DNA from: Cenococcum geophilum 1.58 | Taxonomy: Eukaryota > Ascomycota > Dothideomycetes > Gloniales > Gloniaceae | DNA: 64,000 bases | Reading direction: 5' to 3' | NCBI GenBank assembly: GCA_001692895.1 | Contig: KV748279.1 | Coordinates: 225,743-289,742 of the forward strand | Part shown: one piece after another, positions 33,000 to 44,074 of the stretch | Layout of the letters: each line of letters starts with the position of its first letter | Position numbering within the stretch: the first letter of the stretch is position 1 | Notes under the pieces: model-generated | Seen by the model: the letters and a program-made list of their open reading frames with translations, nothing else | The model's database searches: none | Told to the model about the DNA's origin: nothing | Position numbers and translations under genes: made by a program

Positions 33000-33640
33000 T
33001 TATTTACATGCTAGGCGTTAATAGAGGGCGCTAGGTTAGATTACCCTGCTTATATAATTACTCTGCTTGCACGATTACTCTACTTATACGATCGCCTAGC
33101 TTGCACGATTACCTAGTTTGTACAATTACCTAGCTCGCATAATTACCTAGCTCGCACAATTATCTAGTTCGCATAATCGCCTAGCTCGCACGATTACCTA
33201 GCTTGTAGGATTACCTAGCTCCCATAAGCACCATACTTGCACAATTACCTAGCTCGCACGATTACCTAGCTCGTGGAATTGGCCAGCTCCTACGAGTATC
33301 TAGCTCGCACGATTACCTAGTTTGCACGATTGCCTAGCTCGTACGATTACCTAGCTTATAGGATTGCCCAGCTCCTATAAGCACTATGCTCGCATAATTA
33401 CCTAGCTTATAGGATTGGCTAGCCCCTATAAGCATCTAGCTCGCATAATTAAAGCCGAAGTTATTAAACCTATTAATACCCTATTTATACGCTAGGAATT
33501 AATTAGAGGGCGCTAGGTTAGACCACTCTACTTATATAATTACCTAGCTCGTAGGATCCCCCAGCTCCTACGAGCCCCTAGCTTTTATAACCTCCTAGCT
33601 TATAGGACTAAAGCCATAGCCGCTAAATCCGTTAAGATCC
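33000..33640. repeat. 17-19-bp minisatellite with a longer duplicated block
   Basis: About 20 degenerate copies of a unit such as CGCACGATTACCTAGCT at 33050-33450. A longer block beginning TTAATAGAGGGCGCTAGGTTAGA (33008) is repeated at 33490, so the array was itself duplicated. No coding sense. Confidence 0.85.
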
Positions 33641-33699
33641 TAGCTGTATATTTAGAGGACGCTACGCCTAACTACCTAGCTTACTATTTTTATAGAATT

Positions 33700-36000
33700 C
33701 CTTAATTAATCAACGGTGCCTATTCTGAAAATATCCCTTAATGACTTCTTATAATAGAAATTTCTTATTACACAATTCTATAAGGAGATTTACTTCCTTA
33801 ACTGTTTATGCTGGCTCTTTAGCGCGAAGGATATAGCTATAATGGCGCTAATATGCACCCGGTATTCTCCCTAATAGGGCTTTTATAACATTATCCTATA
33901 ATAAAACTGTAAGTAATACCTAGTGACCTAGCTCTATAAGGATTTAATCTTTATAGGGTATCTAATTTTAAGACTAGGGCTCCTATAAGGCTTTATTTGC
34001 AATAATAATCTTTAAAATATTAGCAAAGCTATTAGAAGTTGTATCTAAGAAAAGAAACTAACCGGCAATATACGCTAAAACTCTATATTTAGGTTATAGG
34101 GTTATAAGAGATCCTATGTGTTACTTAACCTAGTAAATGTAAGTAATATATAGCCTTAGTAGGATAAGGTATAAGACGTATAGGATTAGGTATATCTCCG
34201 AAATTTAAGCTGGTAAATACGGCACCTATTTAGCAATATTTATAAACAGAAACCTGTCCTGCCTTAAAAAGTATATAATAGCTTTCTCTTTATTTATCTA
34301 TTTACTACTTGCTCCGGTATTAAGAAAAAGGCTATAATATTTCTGCTTATAACCTAGTGTTAGTCTATTAAGCTTAGACGAAATACTGCCCTAACTATCA
34401 CTATCTTTAAAGGTCGTGTTAATTAATTTAAATTATTCCTTAACTAACTAAGACTTATATATAGATACTAAGGGCTTGTTATTCGTGTAAGGGCTAGTTA
34501 AGTTACACTTTATAAAGTGTTAGTAAAGTCTTACTAGGGAAAGGCCAATAGTGTAAACTAACAGTTTAGGTGGTTTTTAGAGAGTTAAGTTAATTAATGT
34601 TAAGCGGGTAATCGGCGCTGGTAGCTCTAGATTAACTATTATTAGTAAAACCCTTACTAGACGCTGGACTGGTTGCTCTTAACTTATTAGGAATATCCAT
34701 AAAGTAAACTTCGTTATCTAGATTAATAGATTTTATTAACGTTAAAAATAATAGTAATAGATTACATTGCTAGAGTGATTAATTAAAGTATATCTTATAT
34801 TAAAACTGCAAGAGGTATAGTAGGAGCGTTAGTAGTAATTAGGAGGACATTTAGCGGAATATATCTATTTAATAACACTAGGCGGCTAATAAATGCAATA
34901 ACACCACTAATATAACTCCCCCTTAATATACAAGCGCTGCAATTTCAAGAATTTTAGATGTATATACGTAAATTTACATTATAGTGCAAGCGGATTTATT
35001 TAAAGACTGGAGGATTAATTTTAATTATATGCCGAAATCTTAACTCTAAGCTAGATACAAAAAACTACTATTAAAGGTCCGTAATATTAATGAGTGGACG
35101 TGGCTTCTATAAGAGAGCACTATTTATACCTTTCTCTTTAATATAGTTCTGTAAGTCTTAGAGAATCGCCTGGATTATAGTCTATAATTTAATTAGAATA
35201 GATATTATATAGGAGATATTAAATATACTTAGACTCGTGATGCGTTAGAGCAATTATATATTAACTTAGAGAAAGCAGATATATAGATAATATCCTATAC
35301 TTTTCGCTCTCTAGTTCTTTTATAAAGAACACTAAGGAAATTCTATAGAGGCTTAGGGAACGAATGAATTATTCTATAAGAGAGTATATCCGCAGTTCTC
35401 TTATAAGTTAGAGTCTTATCTATTAGAGTCTTATCTAAGCAAGTGCTAAGAATTTCACTTAATATTATATTATTAAGTATTTAGGGTACTTATTAGTATT
35501 ATATATGTGTAGGATCTACCGGACCCCTAAATGCCCTTTGCTAGTTACTTAGGCCTATAGTAATTTAATTAGATAATAGACCGGTGCTAGGACGCTTAGA
35601 ATTGTTTAACTTAGAAGGTATCATTTCCTTACTTTATGAGCTCTTTATAGGCCAACTAATCCTAGTAATAGAAGACGCCTTTTCTAGATCTACCTTAATA
35701 GATTATAGGGTATTTGCTCGTTAATAAAGCTTAATAATTAATGCACCGTATTTAGAATCTTGATCCTAACTATAAGCGGCTGTTAAAGTACCAATAATTA
35801 ATATAAGAGGCAGCTAAATATAACGCTTTAAGAAACTAATAGTCGGCGTAATTTAGTAAGTTGCGGCTTTAATAAGCAAGCTAATAGTTAAATAAGTATC
35901 CATATTAAAGAGTAAAGAGCGGCCGTAAATGGTTAGCGGAAATAGGATAAGCTAGGGAATAGTTTAAAAGGAGTGGTAAAAATAGTAAAGTAGGGTAGTA
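33700..36000 (+). pseudogene. Unidentified gene relic(s)
   Basis: Coherent + strand stretches: YAKTLYLGYRVIRDPMCYLT (about 34066-34130), DLYIDTKGLLFVxGLVKLHF (about 34452-34510), RESPGLxSIIxLEQILYRRY (about 35155-35215). Some resemblance in layout to DUF3435-type recombinases was considered but could not be supported. Heavily RIPped, boundaries unclear; it could be two genes. Confidence 0.35.
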
Positions 36001-36424
36001 ATAAATGAAAGATATAGAAGACGCGTTAAGGTAACTAGCAGAGTGGGCGATAAAGGCAATTATATATCCCCAGTATAATGGGGCGGAAATTAGCTCTATA
36101 TATTAGGTATTTCCGTGTTCTTTCCTTTAAATAGCATCCTTAGATTTATTAAGGCGTCTTACTCTTTAGCTCCTTAAGGAAGAAATTATTATAAATTGTA
36201 CATCCTACGCATTAGTTAGAAAAGGAATCCTCTAATAGTATTAAGGCTTACGGCCTTCTGCAATAAAATAAGCTGTATTACTAAATATTTTATATTGCAC
36301 GCCTAATTAAGTTTGCGACTTATATCGCCTCCTATCTTAGCTAAAAGAGAGGTTTAATTTTTGACTACGCATTATAAGCAAAAGCGAGGTTAATAATTGC
36401 CACTATATTAGCGCAGCTCTAATA
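36001..36424. other. RIP-degraded spacer
   Basis: Nothing recognised. Confidence 0.3.
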
Positions 36425-36501
36425 AGGGCCTTGCGCCAATTATATCGCTTTAATTAAGTACGCGATACTTAATTAAAGCGATGTAATTGGTGTAAGGCTC
36501 T
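36425..36501. repeat. 77-bp near-perfect hairpin
   Basis: AGGGCCTTGCGCCAATTATA... (36425-36460) pairs with the inverted 36466-36501 around the 5-nt loop CGCGA. The mismatches are transitions (GCGCC against GGTGT, for example), as if RIP struck a perfect palindrome. No coding sense; it may be the head-to-head ends of a lost element or a small foldback element. Confidence 0.75.
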
Positions 36502-36789
36502 TCTAAGTTTTAGGGGCGCTAGCGACCTACTAGGGAATTAAGAGCGGAGGGGAACTGCACTTGACTACTCTTTTATCTTAATATAAATTATATAACTTAC
36601 AACCCACTATTATAGACTTTAGCATTATAGTAGCTTTAGATCTTATCTATAATGCTTTTAATAAGTAGCTTTAACCTTATCTCCCTAATATTATATATAC
36701 TATTTAAAGGCTCTAGAAGCTTCCTATTAACACCTTTTAATATTTACCGCCTCTCTTAGAGAATAAATATAGCCACTATAATTCGCTTT
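36502..36789. other. RIP-degraded spacer
   Basis: Nothing recognised between the hairpin and the minisatellite. Confidence 0.3.
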
Positions 36790-37035
36790 ACGCTCCTCTA
36801 GGGAGTGAGGATATTTAGCCTTCTCTAGGGAATTAGGATGTCGTCTAGCCTTTTCTAGGGAATAAGGATGATGCCGTTTAGTCTTCTTTAGGGAGTGTCT
36901 AGCCTTCTTTAGGGAATAAGGATGTTGTTAAGCCTTCTTTAGAGAGTAAGGATGTCTAGCCTTTTTTAGGAAATAAGGATAATATCGTCTAGCCTTCTTT
37001 AGGGAGTGTCTAGCCTTTTTTAGGGAATGAGGTTG
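36790..37035. repeat. Minisatellite of CTTCTTTAGGGAGT/AAGGATG units
   Basis: About nine copies of the core TAGCCTTCTTTAGGGAATAA, spaced 22-36 bp apart and followed by GGATG. A - strand open frame at 37010-37216 begins downstream of it and is probably a shadow. Confidence 0.8.
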
Positions 37036-37039
37036 CTTC

Positions 37040-38105
37040 TCTACCTTCCCTTTTACCTAGATGTGCGAACCTGCTTAACACATTATTAGTAAACCTCTCT
37101 AAGATTAAGACATTCGTTAATATATCTATAGGGAAAGATCTAAAGGGCATTATTGGCGAACTAAAGTGGTTAAACAAACATCCCCTTATTAAGGATCTTA
37201 TTACTACCAATAGCAATTTATTAAATAACGCTATTTTTTAAAAACTTCTTAGCTAATAGATACTTGCGGATTCTTTTAAGAAATGGCAACTAAAGTCTAT
37301 AGGTGCGTTAAGGATTAAAAGTTTAGTTAAAAGTTAAGCCACTTCCGTAAAGGGAGTTAGCTATATTATATTATTTATAAGAAGTATAGGATGTTACGAC
37401 GTCACTAAAGCGGCTTTAGCTATTAGATATAGAATTAAGCTTTATATTATATAAAGGCTTAAAGGGGTAGGGCTATTAGTTCTTTTAGCCTTTACTTATA
37501 ACGCCTGCCGAAGATTAAATTTACCTAACATTAACGATTTTCTTATGGCTTTACGGCACCGGTCTTATTTTATGATATTTAAAATTACGCAAAAATGTTT
37601 AGTTTGGATGGGATAGTATTAAGAGCTTTATTCTAGTTAGATGCTTTCTCTTAGACCAATATATCTTAGCACTACTAACCCGCCCTAGCCGAGCCCAAAA
37701 AAGCGAATTTCCTCCCCTTATAAACGCCCCTGTGTAGAAGTTGCTAAACCTGGAGATCTTATATTAGCGTATAATTATTAACGCGCAGATTTAATAATAT
37801 CGCACCCTTTTTAGCTACTAATAACGGCCTTAATAAATAGCATGTAGATATATAAGAGTAGTTATACTTCCAAATAGTAGTATCTCTAATTTATTATAGG
37901 CTATAGAACATCTTCTTTGCGATTTATTAAATAATATCCTTAAGCCTCTAAGCCGGCGGGCAAATCCCTTATACTACGCCTTAGTCAAGAACGCTTGTTA
38001 TAAGATTTCCCTACCCCTTTTAATACCCGCGGCAACCTTACGTAAAGATACTTAAATATAAATAGCACAGCGTGTTTAAATGGAAACCCTAGCAGCTCTA
38101 GTTCT
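37040..38105 (+). pseudogene. Unidentified gene relic preceding a Gln-rich repeat region
   Basis: The + strand reads ISIGKDLKGIIGELKWLNKH (about 37112-37170), then LALRHRSYFMIFKI-type sequence near 37550 and SPKKRISSPYKRPCVEVAKP (about 37695-37750). Stops are TAA/TAG. Probably one gene with the 27-codon repeats that follow. Family not recognised. Confidence 0.4.
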
Positions 38106-38109
38106 ATAG

Positions 38110-38395
38110 ATATTAGTGGCAATAGTAAATAGATAAGCTATAATAAGGTGTAATGGGTATATAGAGACTAAATCGACGGTAATACGCCACTGGCAATTAG
38201 AAACAGCAAACAGATAAGCTATAATAAGGCGCAATAAATATACGGAGACCAAATTAACGGTAATATGCTACTAGGAATTAGTAACAGCGAATAGATAGGC
38301 TATAATAAGGCGCAATAGGTGTATAGAGACCAAATTGGTGGTAATACGCTACCGGCGATTAGTGACAGCGAATAAATAAGCTATAGCTCCGCGTA
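38110..38395 (+). repeat. 81-bp tandem repeat encoding a Gln-rich 27-residue unit
   Basis: Three and a half copies of an 81-bp (27-codon) unit with the core GATAAGCTATAATAAGGxGxA. The unit length is a multiple of three, and stops fall where CAA/CAG would be, giving a unit like SYNKAQQIYGDQINGN. The array was therefore probably an in-frame protein repeat of the surrounding gene. Confidence 0.75.
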
Positions 38396-38399
38396 ATAG

Positions 38400-40165
38400 G
38401 TATATAATAAGTCCCTTAACAGTGCGGTTGCTATAAGTTCTACTTATAGGTATTAGTAAATTTCTTCTAAAACTCTTATATTGTTATACACCCCGGTTTT
38501 AGGTTTTTAACGCGGTACAATAATAGTTTAATAATATCCCTTATTAAGTAGAACCAGCAGTTTAAGCTTAGCTAATAATTAGCACCATAATTATTATATT
38601 AACGCCACCTCTACTCCCGTTCCATTTTACCCATTATAAACTAGCCCAGCAACAGCCCTACCCGCTCTCTAAATGCGGGATAGTATAACTAAGCGGGACC
38701 TAGGAGTCCTAATAAGGGCTAAAAGCTAATATACACACTACTAAATCGTTTAGATATTGCATTAAAATGCGTCGTCCCGTAAAATAGACTGTTAGGCCTA
38801 TACGTAAAGAGTTTATATTAACTACTCCGACTCCTAACTTTAGTAGTATTTCTAGTATCTTTAACTTAAATTCCTTATTTGCGTTAGCCGCTAGAGTTAC
38901 TATACTAAAGTAAACTATATTAAATATACTATTTTCGCAAGCTTACGCGCTTTATTACTTTCCGTAGTGTCTGTTAAGGCAATAGTAGGTATAGTTTTGG
39001 TTGGCGTAGTCTTCTAGATCTTTTATATCGCCTCTTCTAGGCTAAATCGTACGAGGTTTATATACGACTTATTAATTACGGATACTATATATATCCTATT
39101 CCGGTAATCCTTTATTAGAGTTTTATGCTTACTTATTTTTTGCGTTACTATATCTAATTTTACGAGCTCGCTGTAAGTAAAATTATCTAAGTAGTAGGGC
39201 AGTTTAGAGGGGTAGGCTTATCGGCCTATTTATATTTCACGCGCTAGGCATACTAATTTGCTAATATATATAAATATTAAAATGCTTAGCATTTTAAACG
39301 AGCCTTAAATATTTAACACCCTAACGCTTAGGCTTTACCATTTTTATTGGCGAGGATTTAGTAGTAATATTTTTAATATCTTAAATATACCGCTAAAATA
39401 AGATTAATATATATAATGGCCGCTATGCGGGCCGCTATATATATTAAACGCTTGGCATCTTATCCCACGTAAATGTATTTATAGTGCCCTTTCTGCCCTT
39501 TAATATATCTAGCGGCCCAGACTTTTTACCTAGCTACAATAAGGCCTATAAATGGCATATAGCACGCACTATAACCTCTTAACAATCTTTATTAATTGCT
39601 ACCCCTACTCCTATCCACAATTATATAGCTATACTTTTAGAACTAATAAGTACTATATTTAACGCTTTTTTCTTTCTAAGTTAGACTATTTAAGCCCTTA
39701 GAAGTAAGGATAAAGTGCACCTTAATCTACTACCTACTAAAACGTTTACTAACTAACCTAGACCTCTTATATTACACTACTACTAAGAAAATACTTATCC
39801 TTATTAAATATGCCTAGAATAGAAGAGTATTATATGCTCTTTAAAACGTCTAAAACTGGCTATAATAAAATAGCCGGAGTTTTTCTTAACGCTTGGGGAA
39901 AAGAACAGTTTGAATTTGTTAAAGTAGGTTATAAATCTAGGTAATTTCCAATAAATCTTAAGCTTTATAGGTTTTAAAATAGATCGGTTTCCGCTATAAT
40001 CTACCTACTAAACCCAAATACGCTTAAGTCCTAATATATTTTCGCATTAGTAGGATTAAAAAGTAGTTATATGCTCTATTAGAAGCAGTAGGGCTAATAT
40101 AAGGTAGGGAGCAAATTGTAGAAGATATAAACGCGGTAAAATTAAAGGTTAAATAGTTAAAGTTG
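38400..40165 (+). pseudogene. Unidentified gene relic(s) after the Gln-rich repeat
   Basis: The clearest part is 39811-40110: MPRIEEYYMLFKTSKTGYNK, then IAGVFLNAxGKEQFEFVKVG, then KSRxFPINLKLY. It starts at an ATG (39811), so a small separate gene is possible. A short + frame open at 40218-40409 carries no recognisable domain. Other stretches are coherent but unrecognised. Confidence 0.4.
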
Positions 40166-40499
40166 CTAGAGGGGTCTTCTAGTGACTTAAAAAAGAGCAA
40201 CGTAGAGGAGGGTTTACGTGCTCTGGGCTTTAAGATATAGTTTAACCGTATGGAATATCTATAGTATATATTATATATCTAGGAAAACCTGCTATTCGGC
40301 TACTAGATTATTAATTCTTGTTTTAAATAGTATTAATTTCTCCCATTTCACTTTCTTTTTACTCCCTATATTTTCAGAATTAAAGTTTACTATACCCCCA
40401 CCTTATTAGTGCTGCTAGCTATCTACTATACTTTAGCCTGTTACTAATACCATGGTTAGAAAACCTTCTTTAGGGAATTTATTTACTAAGGGAATTATT

Positions 40500-41270
40500 A
40501 TAAAGTTCTTATATTTTTAGGTGCAGTTAAGAAGATAAATAGTAGAAAAGAAATCCTATAATAGATAGAGCGTGAAATATAGGATAATAGAAATTGTAAT
40601 ATAAGGTATAGTATAGAAGAGGACTGGGATAAAGATGGGGATGCGTATAAGGACGTATATAGGGAGGACATAGTTGCCAGGATTAAGGCTTTAGGGATTA
40701 ATTTAAAGAAGAATATGTCTCTCCGCTAGTAACTATTCCTTCTATAAATAGTATAGCGAAGGCTATTATATAACGTTTTTACATTTCCACGCATAATTAT
40801 AGCGTACTAATTTATACCTCCCCCTATGCTACGCAATTATACTTATAGCCGGCCAAGCTAGGCTTCTCTACTTATAATAGGTTAGCCTCCTATATTCTGC
40901 AAGCATACTTAGTTTTACCCTTTACCGATCTTTTACTATCTATAGTAAGGCTAGAACAGGCGTCTTCTTATATTTATACCGTCTAGTAAGTTATATTTAG
41001 GCCTGCCTTTATGCATTTTATACCGTTTACAGCCTAACTTAAATCTACGCACTTCCTCGTTGCTCCAGTAAGAACTACTATATAATTTAACCTTGCTAAT
41101 ACGTATATACTGCCTCTACTAGGGTTTTACTAATTAATATATAAATAGGCCTCTAAGACCTCTATAGACCTCTAAAGGCCTTTAATAACCTCTAAAGACT
41201 AGCAATAACTTACCTACTAAGGCAAGCAGTATATAACCTGCCCCTTCTATATCTTTAGTAATCTAATTGC
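40500..41270 (+). pseudogene. Acidic gene relic, unidentified
   Basis: At about 40590-40720 the + strand reads a Glu/Asp-rich stretch (YSIEEDxDKDGDAYKDVYRE), then IVARIKALGINLKKNM. The remainder to 41270 is Thr/Pro/Leu-rich and less clear. It may be joined to the relic that follows. Confidence 0.35.
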
Positions 41271-41279
41271 TACTCTTAG

Positions 41280-42480
41280 GTACCTATTATTATAATAGAT
41301 ACATCTAATAGAAGCCAAAAGTCAGCCTATTAGGTTCTAAAGTTAGGAGAAGAGATTTCTAAGGAGGATAAAAAACGAGATATTACCTTTATGGGATAAG
41401 AAGAAGGCAATTTACGTAAAGCAAAAGTAAGTAATTACCTATATTATAAGTAGCAGGTCCCTAATATCTTAAAGATTTATAAGATTATCGGCATTCTATA
41501 TACTTAACCCAATATTCGCCGGGCTATAGGTCCGATATATAATATAATTATTTAAATAACTTTAGTCGTGCTATATTACCGTAGTAGCAGATTAGTTATA
41601 GCGGAAATTAATTATAATGGAACATTAATAAGGTCTAATTGCTTTTCTGGCGATATACAGTTTATAGAAGGTGGAAAGGAAGCTTTGGAACAATTAGATA
41701 AAGAGGTAAAGGAACTTAATAATGCTAACTAGACTACTACGCCTCCCTTTTTGGTTAGATTGGCGTACTTTACTACCCCAATACTTGCAATAGCTTTAGT
41801 ACTTCCGTATAGGGAATAGTTAAGTTTATATAGAGGAACTACGCTGCTTAAATTGCTTAATTTCGTTTAAAGAATATAAGATCTCGTGCGGCTTATATAA
41901 TGGTCTAGCAATTTGCTATTATTCTATAACTAAGCCTAAAGCCCTTATACCTTCACGTTCGCCTATACTTACAACCCCCACTAAAATTAAACCCCCCTCT
42001 CTACGCTTTTTTCTCCCGGCCTTACTAAAATACCTAGTATAAATATACTTCTTTTATAACAAAGATAGAAAGGCTATATAGAAGTGGTCTTTTAAAACCC
42101 AATGCTTAATTTTTATAAACTATATAAGCATAGCTAATCTTACGAGCTGGGTGATTATACAGGCTATATTAGTATATAGTTAAGAAAAAAGTAGAATAGT
42201 ATAATTAGCGGGCCGGTACGTAGGAATATAATACTATTTAACTTTACTTAATATAGCTTGGAGGAGTATAGAGCCTTAACCTAAGCTACGGGAACACGTC
42301 CTCTAACTAAGCCTCTATTATATAACCACTAACTACTTCTAGGCGCTATAGCTGCCGTATACCCCGCCACTTACCCTTTTTAGAACTTTAGAAGTTATAC
42401 TAGTCCTTAGTTAAGCGACTAACATTTAAAGCTCTAACTAACTAGCTAAATCCGTCGCAGATTAAACAAAGCTAATAATA
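41280..42480 (+). pseudogene. Unidentified gene relic, about 390 codons
   Basis: A single + frame keeps sense over about 1.2 kb with few stops: LRKAKVSNYLYYKxQVPNIL (about 41410), FSGDIQFIEGGKEALEQLDK (about 41645), EELRCLNCLISFKEYKISCG (about 41836), FLPALLKYLVQIYFFYNKDR-type (about 42013). A CLNC...SCG cluster could be a small zinc site. Family not recognised. Good candidate for a profile search. Confidence 0.5.
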
Positions 42481-42610
42481 ACTTCTTAATGTATATATAG
42501 AGGCTCTAGAGCCACGTTTAATAAAGCAGAGTTCTTATTCTTAATTATCCTATTTAATACCAAATCACTCCCTTAAATATTACTTAAGACACAGTCAAAA
42601 CTAGAGAAAT

Positions 42611-43729
42611 ATGCCATCTAAGAGTATTCCGTTTAGCTTAGCGTAGCTTATAGATAGCAGGAAATATAGCAACTTAAAACTTATATACTAGGGGCTAGAG
42701 TTTAAAGTCTATAAAGCGATTATATATACCTAATCTCTTATGCTTACAGCTGCCTATAATAGAGGCTTTTAGGTAAAAGCTAACCAAATATCTAGTAGAA
42801 TTAACCCTAACTAACTAACTAATGGGTAGGAGGCGGTAACTAACATTATAAATATTAACGAGTTCAATTCCGGCACCGTTAAGAGGATAATCCAATTTAT
42901 ATACAAGAGGGACTATAAGAATGGTAAGGAGGAGTAAGGATCTAATATTGACAACACCGATACCTTATCGCCATCTAAACTAGATAATAGCGGTGGCAAT
43001 AATAAAGACACAATAATACGGCCGACGACGGCCCATATTATACTTCGTCACATCTATATTAATATAATTGCCAATTACTATAATATACCATAGCTAAAAG
43101 AGCTTATAAATATAAAAATCTAATATATTCTAGGAACCAGCTAGTCCATAAACGGGTTTCCTAATGTTGTTAAGGATGTCTTTAGCCTAATAGGCGACTT
43201 AGTATTGTATAATATAATCACCTTAACAGCAGCCAAGTATATTAAAGAGCTTATTAAACTTAGGGACTTTATAGAGCTGGATGTTATAAGCAATTTCGCT
43301 ATTAGCATTATATGGATAGTGATTACCGCATCTAAGGACATGGAGGAAAATTTTATACTAAAACTTCAAGCTGTTTAATCTCAGCTATAATAAATAGAAT
43401 CACTGCTTTAATCCGCCAAGGCGAGGTATATTGCGGCTGAGCGCAAAAGCAAAAATATTAATAACTGTCTTAATACCTTCTGTACGACTAGGACCTGTTA
43501 TAATATTAGTTACAGAGCCGAGTTTATATATTATATTAAGGATAGTAGTCATCTATCCGACCCTAATTACCCTTATATACTTTATTGCAAAAGGTGCGAG
43601 CGTTATATATAAGTAAAGATACATAGCTTAGGAGATTGGCTTAGGTAAGAAGTCATTATATCGTTTAGGTTAATCTAAGAAATTCGAATATATATCTCGT
43701 CTATAGTCGATCCGTTAGATATTATATAG
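42611..43729 (+). pseudogene. BTB/POZ-domain protein gene relic
   Basis: One frame from ATG 42611 to TAG 43729 (about 372 codons), with no frame change seen. The BTB/POZ fold is visible: YSNLKLIY, then LEFKVYKAIIYT, LMLTAAYNRGF (about 42660-42780), and IIQFIYKRDYKNGKEE (about 42890). Next come NIIANYYNIPxLKELINIKI (about 43065) and a helical tail with a probable coiled coil (ENFILKLQAVQSQLQQIES-like, about 43348). At least ten in-frame TAA/TAG fit former CAA/CAG/TGG codons. Known: BTB domains mediate dimerisation or act as Cullin-3 adaptors. It converges on the DUF3435 gene. Probably cargo of the large element. Confidence 0.82.
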
Positions 43730-43765
43730 CAACTGTATTATCTATCTCCCATCAGCCTCCCCTTA

Positions 43766-43885
43766 CCTTACCCCTTACCCCTTACCCCTTACCCCTTACC
43801 CCTTACCCCTTACCCCTCACCCCACCCTTTATCTCATCCTTTACCTCACCCTTACCTTTACCCTCACCTATTACCCCTTGCCCCC
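43766..43885. repeat. (TTACCCC)n tract
   Basis: About seven exact 7-bp units TTACCCC (43769-43820), then degenerate CACCCTTTACCTC-type copies to about 43885. The other strand is (GGGGTAA)n, which can form G-quadruplexes. It resembles but does not equal the usual fungal telomere repeat TTAGGG. It lies between the convergent BTB and DUF3435 genes. Confidence 0.85.
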
Positions 43886-44074
43886 TAGACAAATTATAAA
43901 ATCCTAGTTATTATATCTATTCTACTAAATACTAGAATAGGATTGGATGATAATAGACTAAAATAAAATAAAAAGTAGTAAAGAATAATAAGATAAGCGA
44001 GAAATAACTAGGAAAAGGTCCTATGTATAAGGAACGCATAGTTCTAAATTTACTAGTTATATACCTTTCTATTA
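43886..44074. other. RIP-degraded spacer
   Basis: A/T-rich; nothing recognised. Confidence 0.3.

Noticed and set aside
33050-33450. Regularly spaced repeats that might suggest a CRISPR array
   Set aside because: The units are contiguous, with no unique spacers, and the sequence is fungal; it is a minisatellite.
33700-36000. A second DUF3435-type recombinase
   Set aside because: Only the general composition was similar; none of the conserved blocks could be found.
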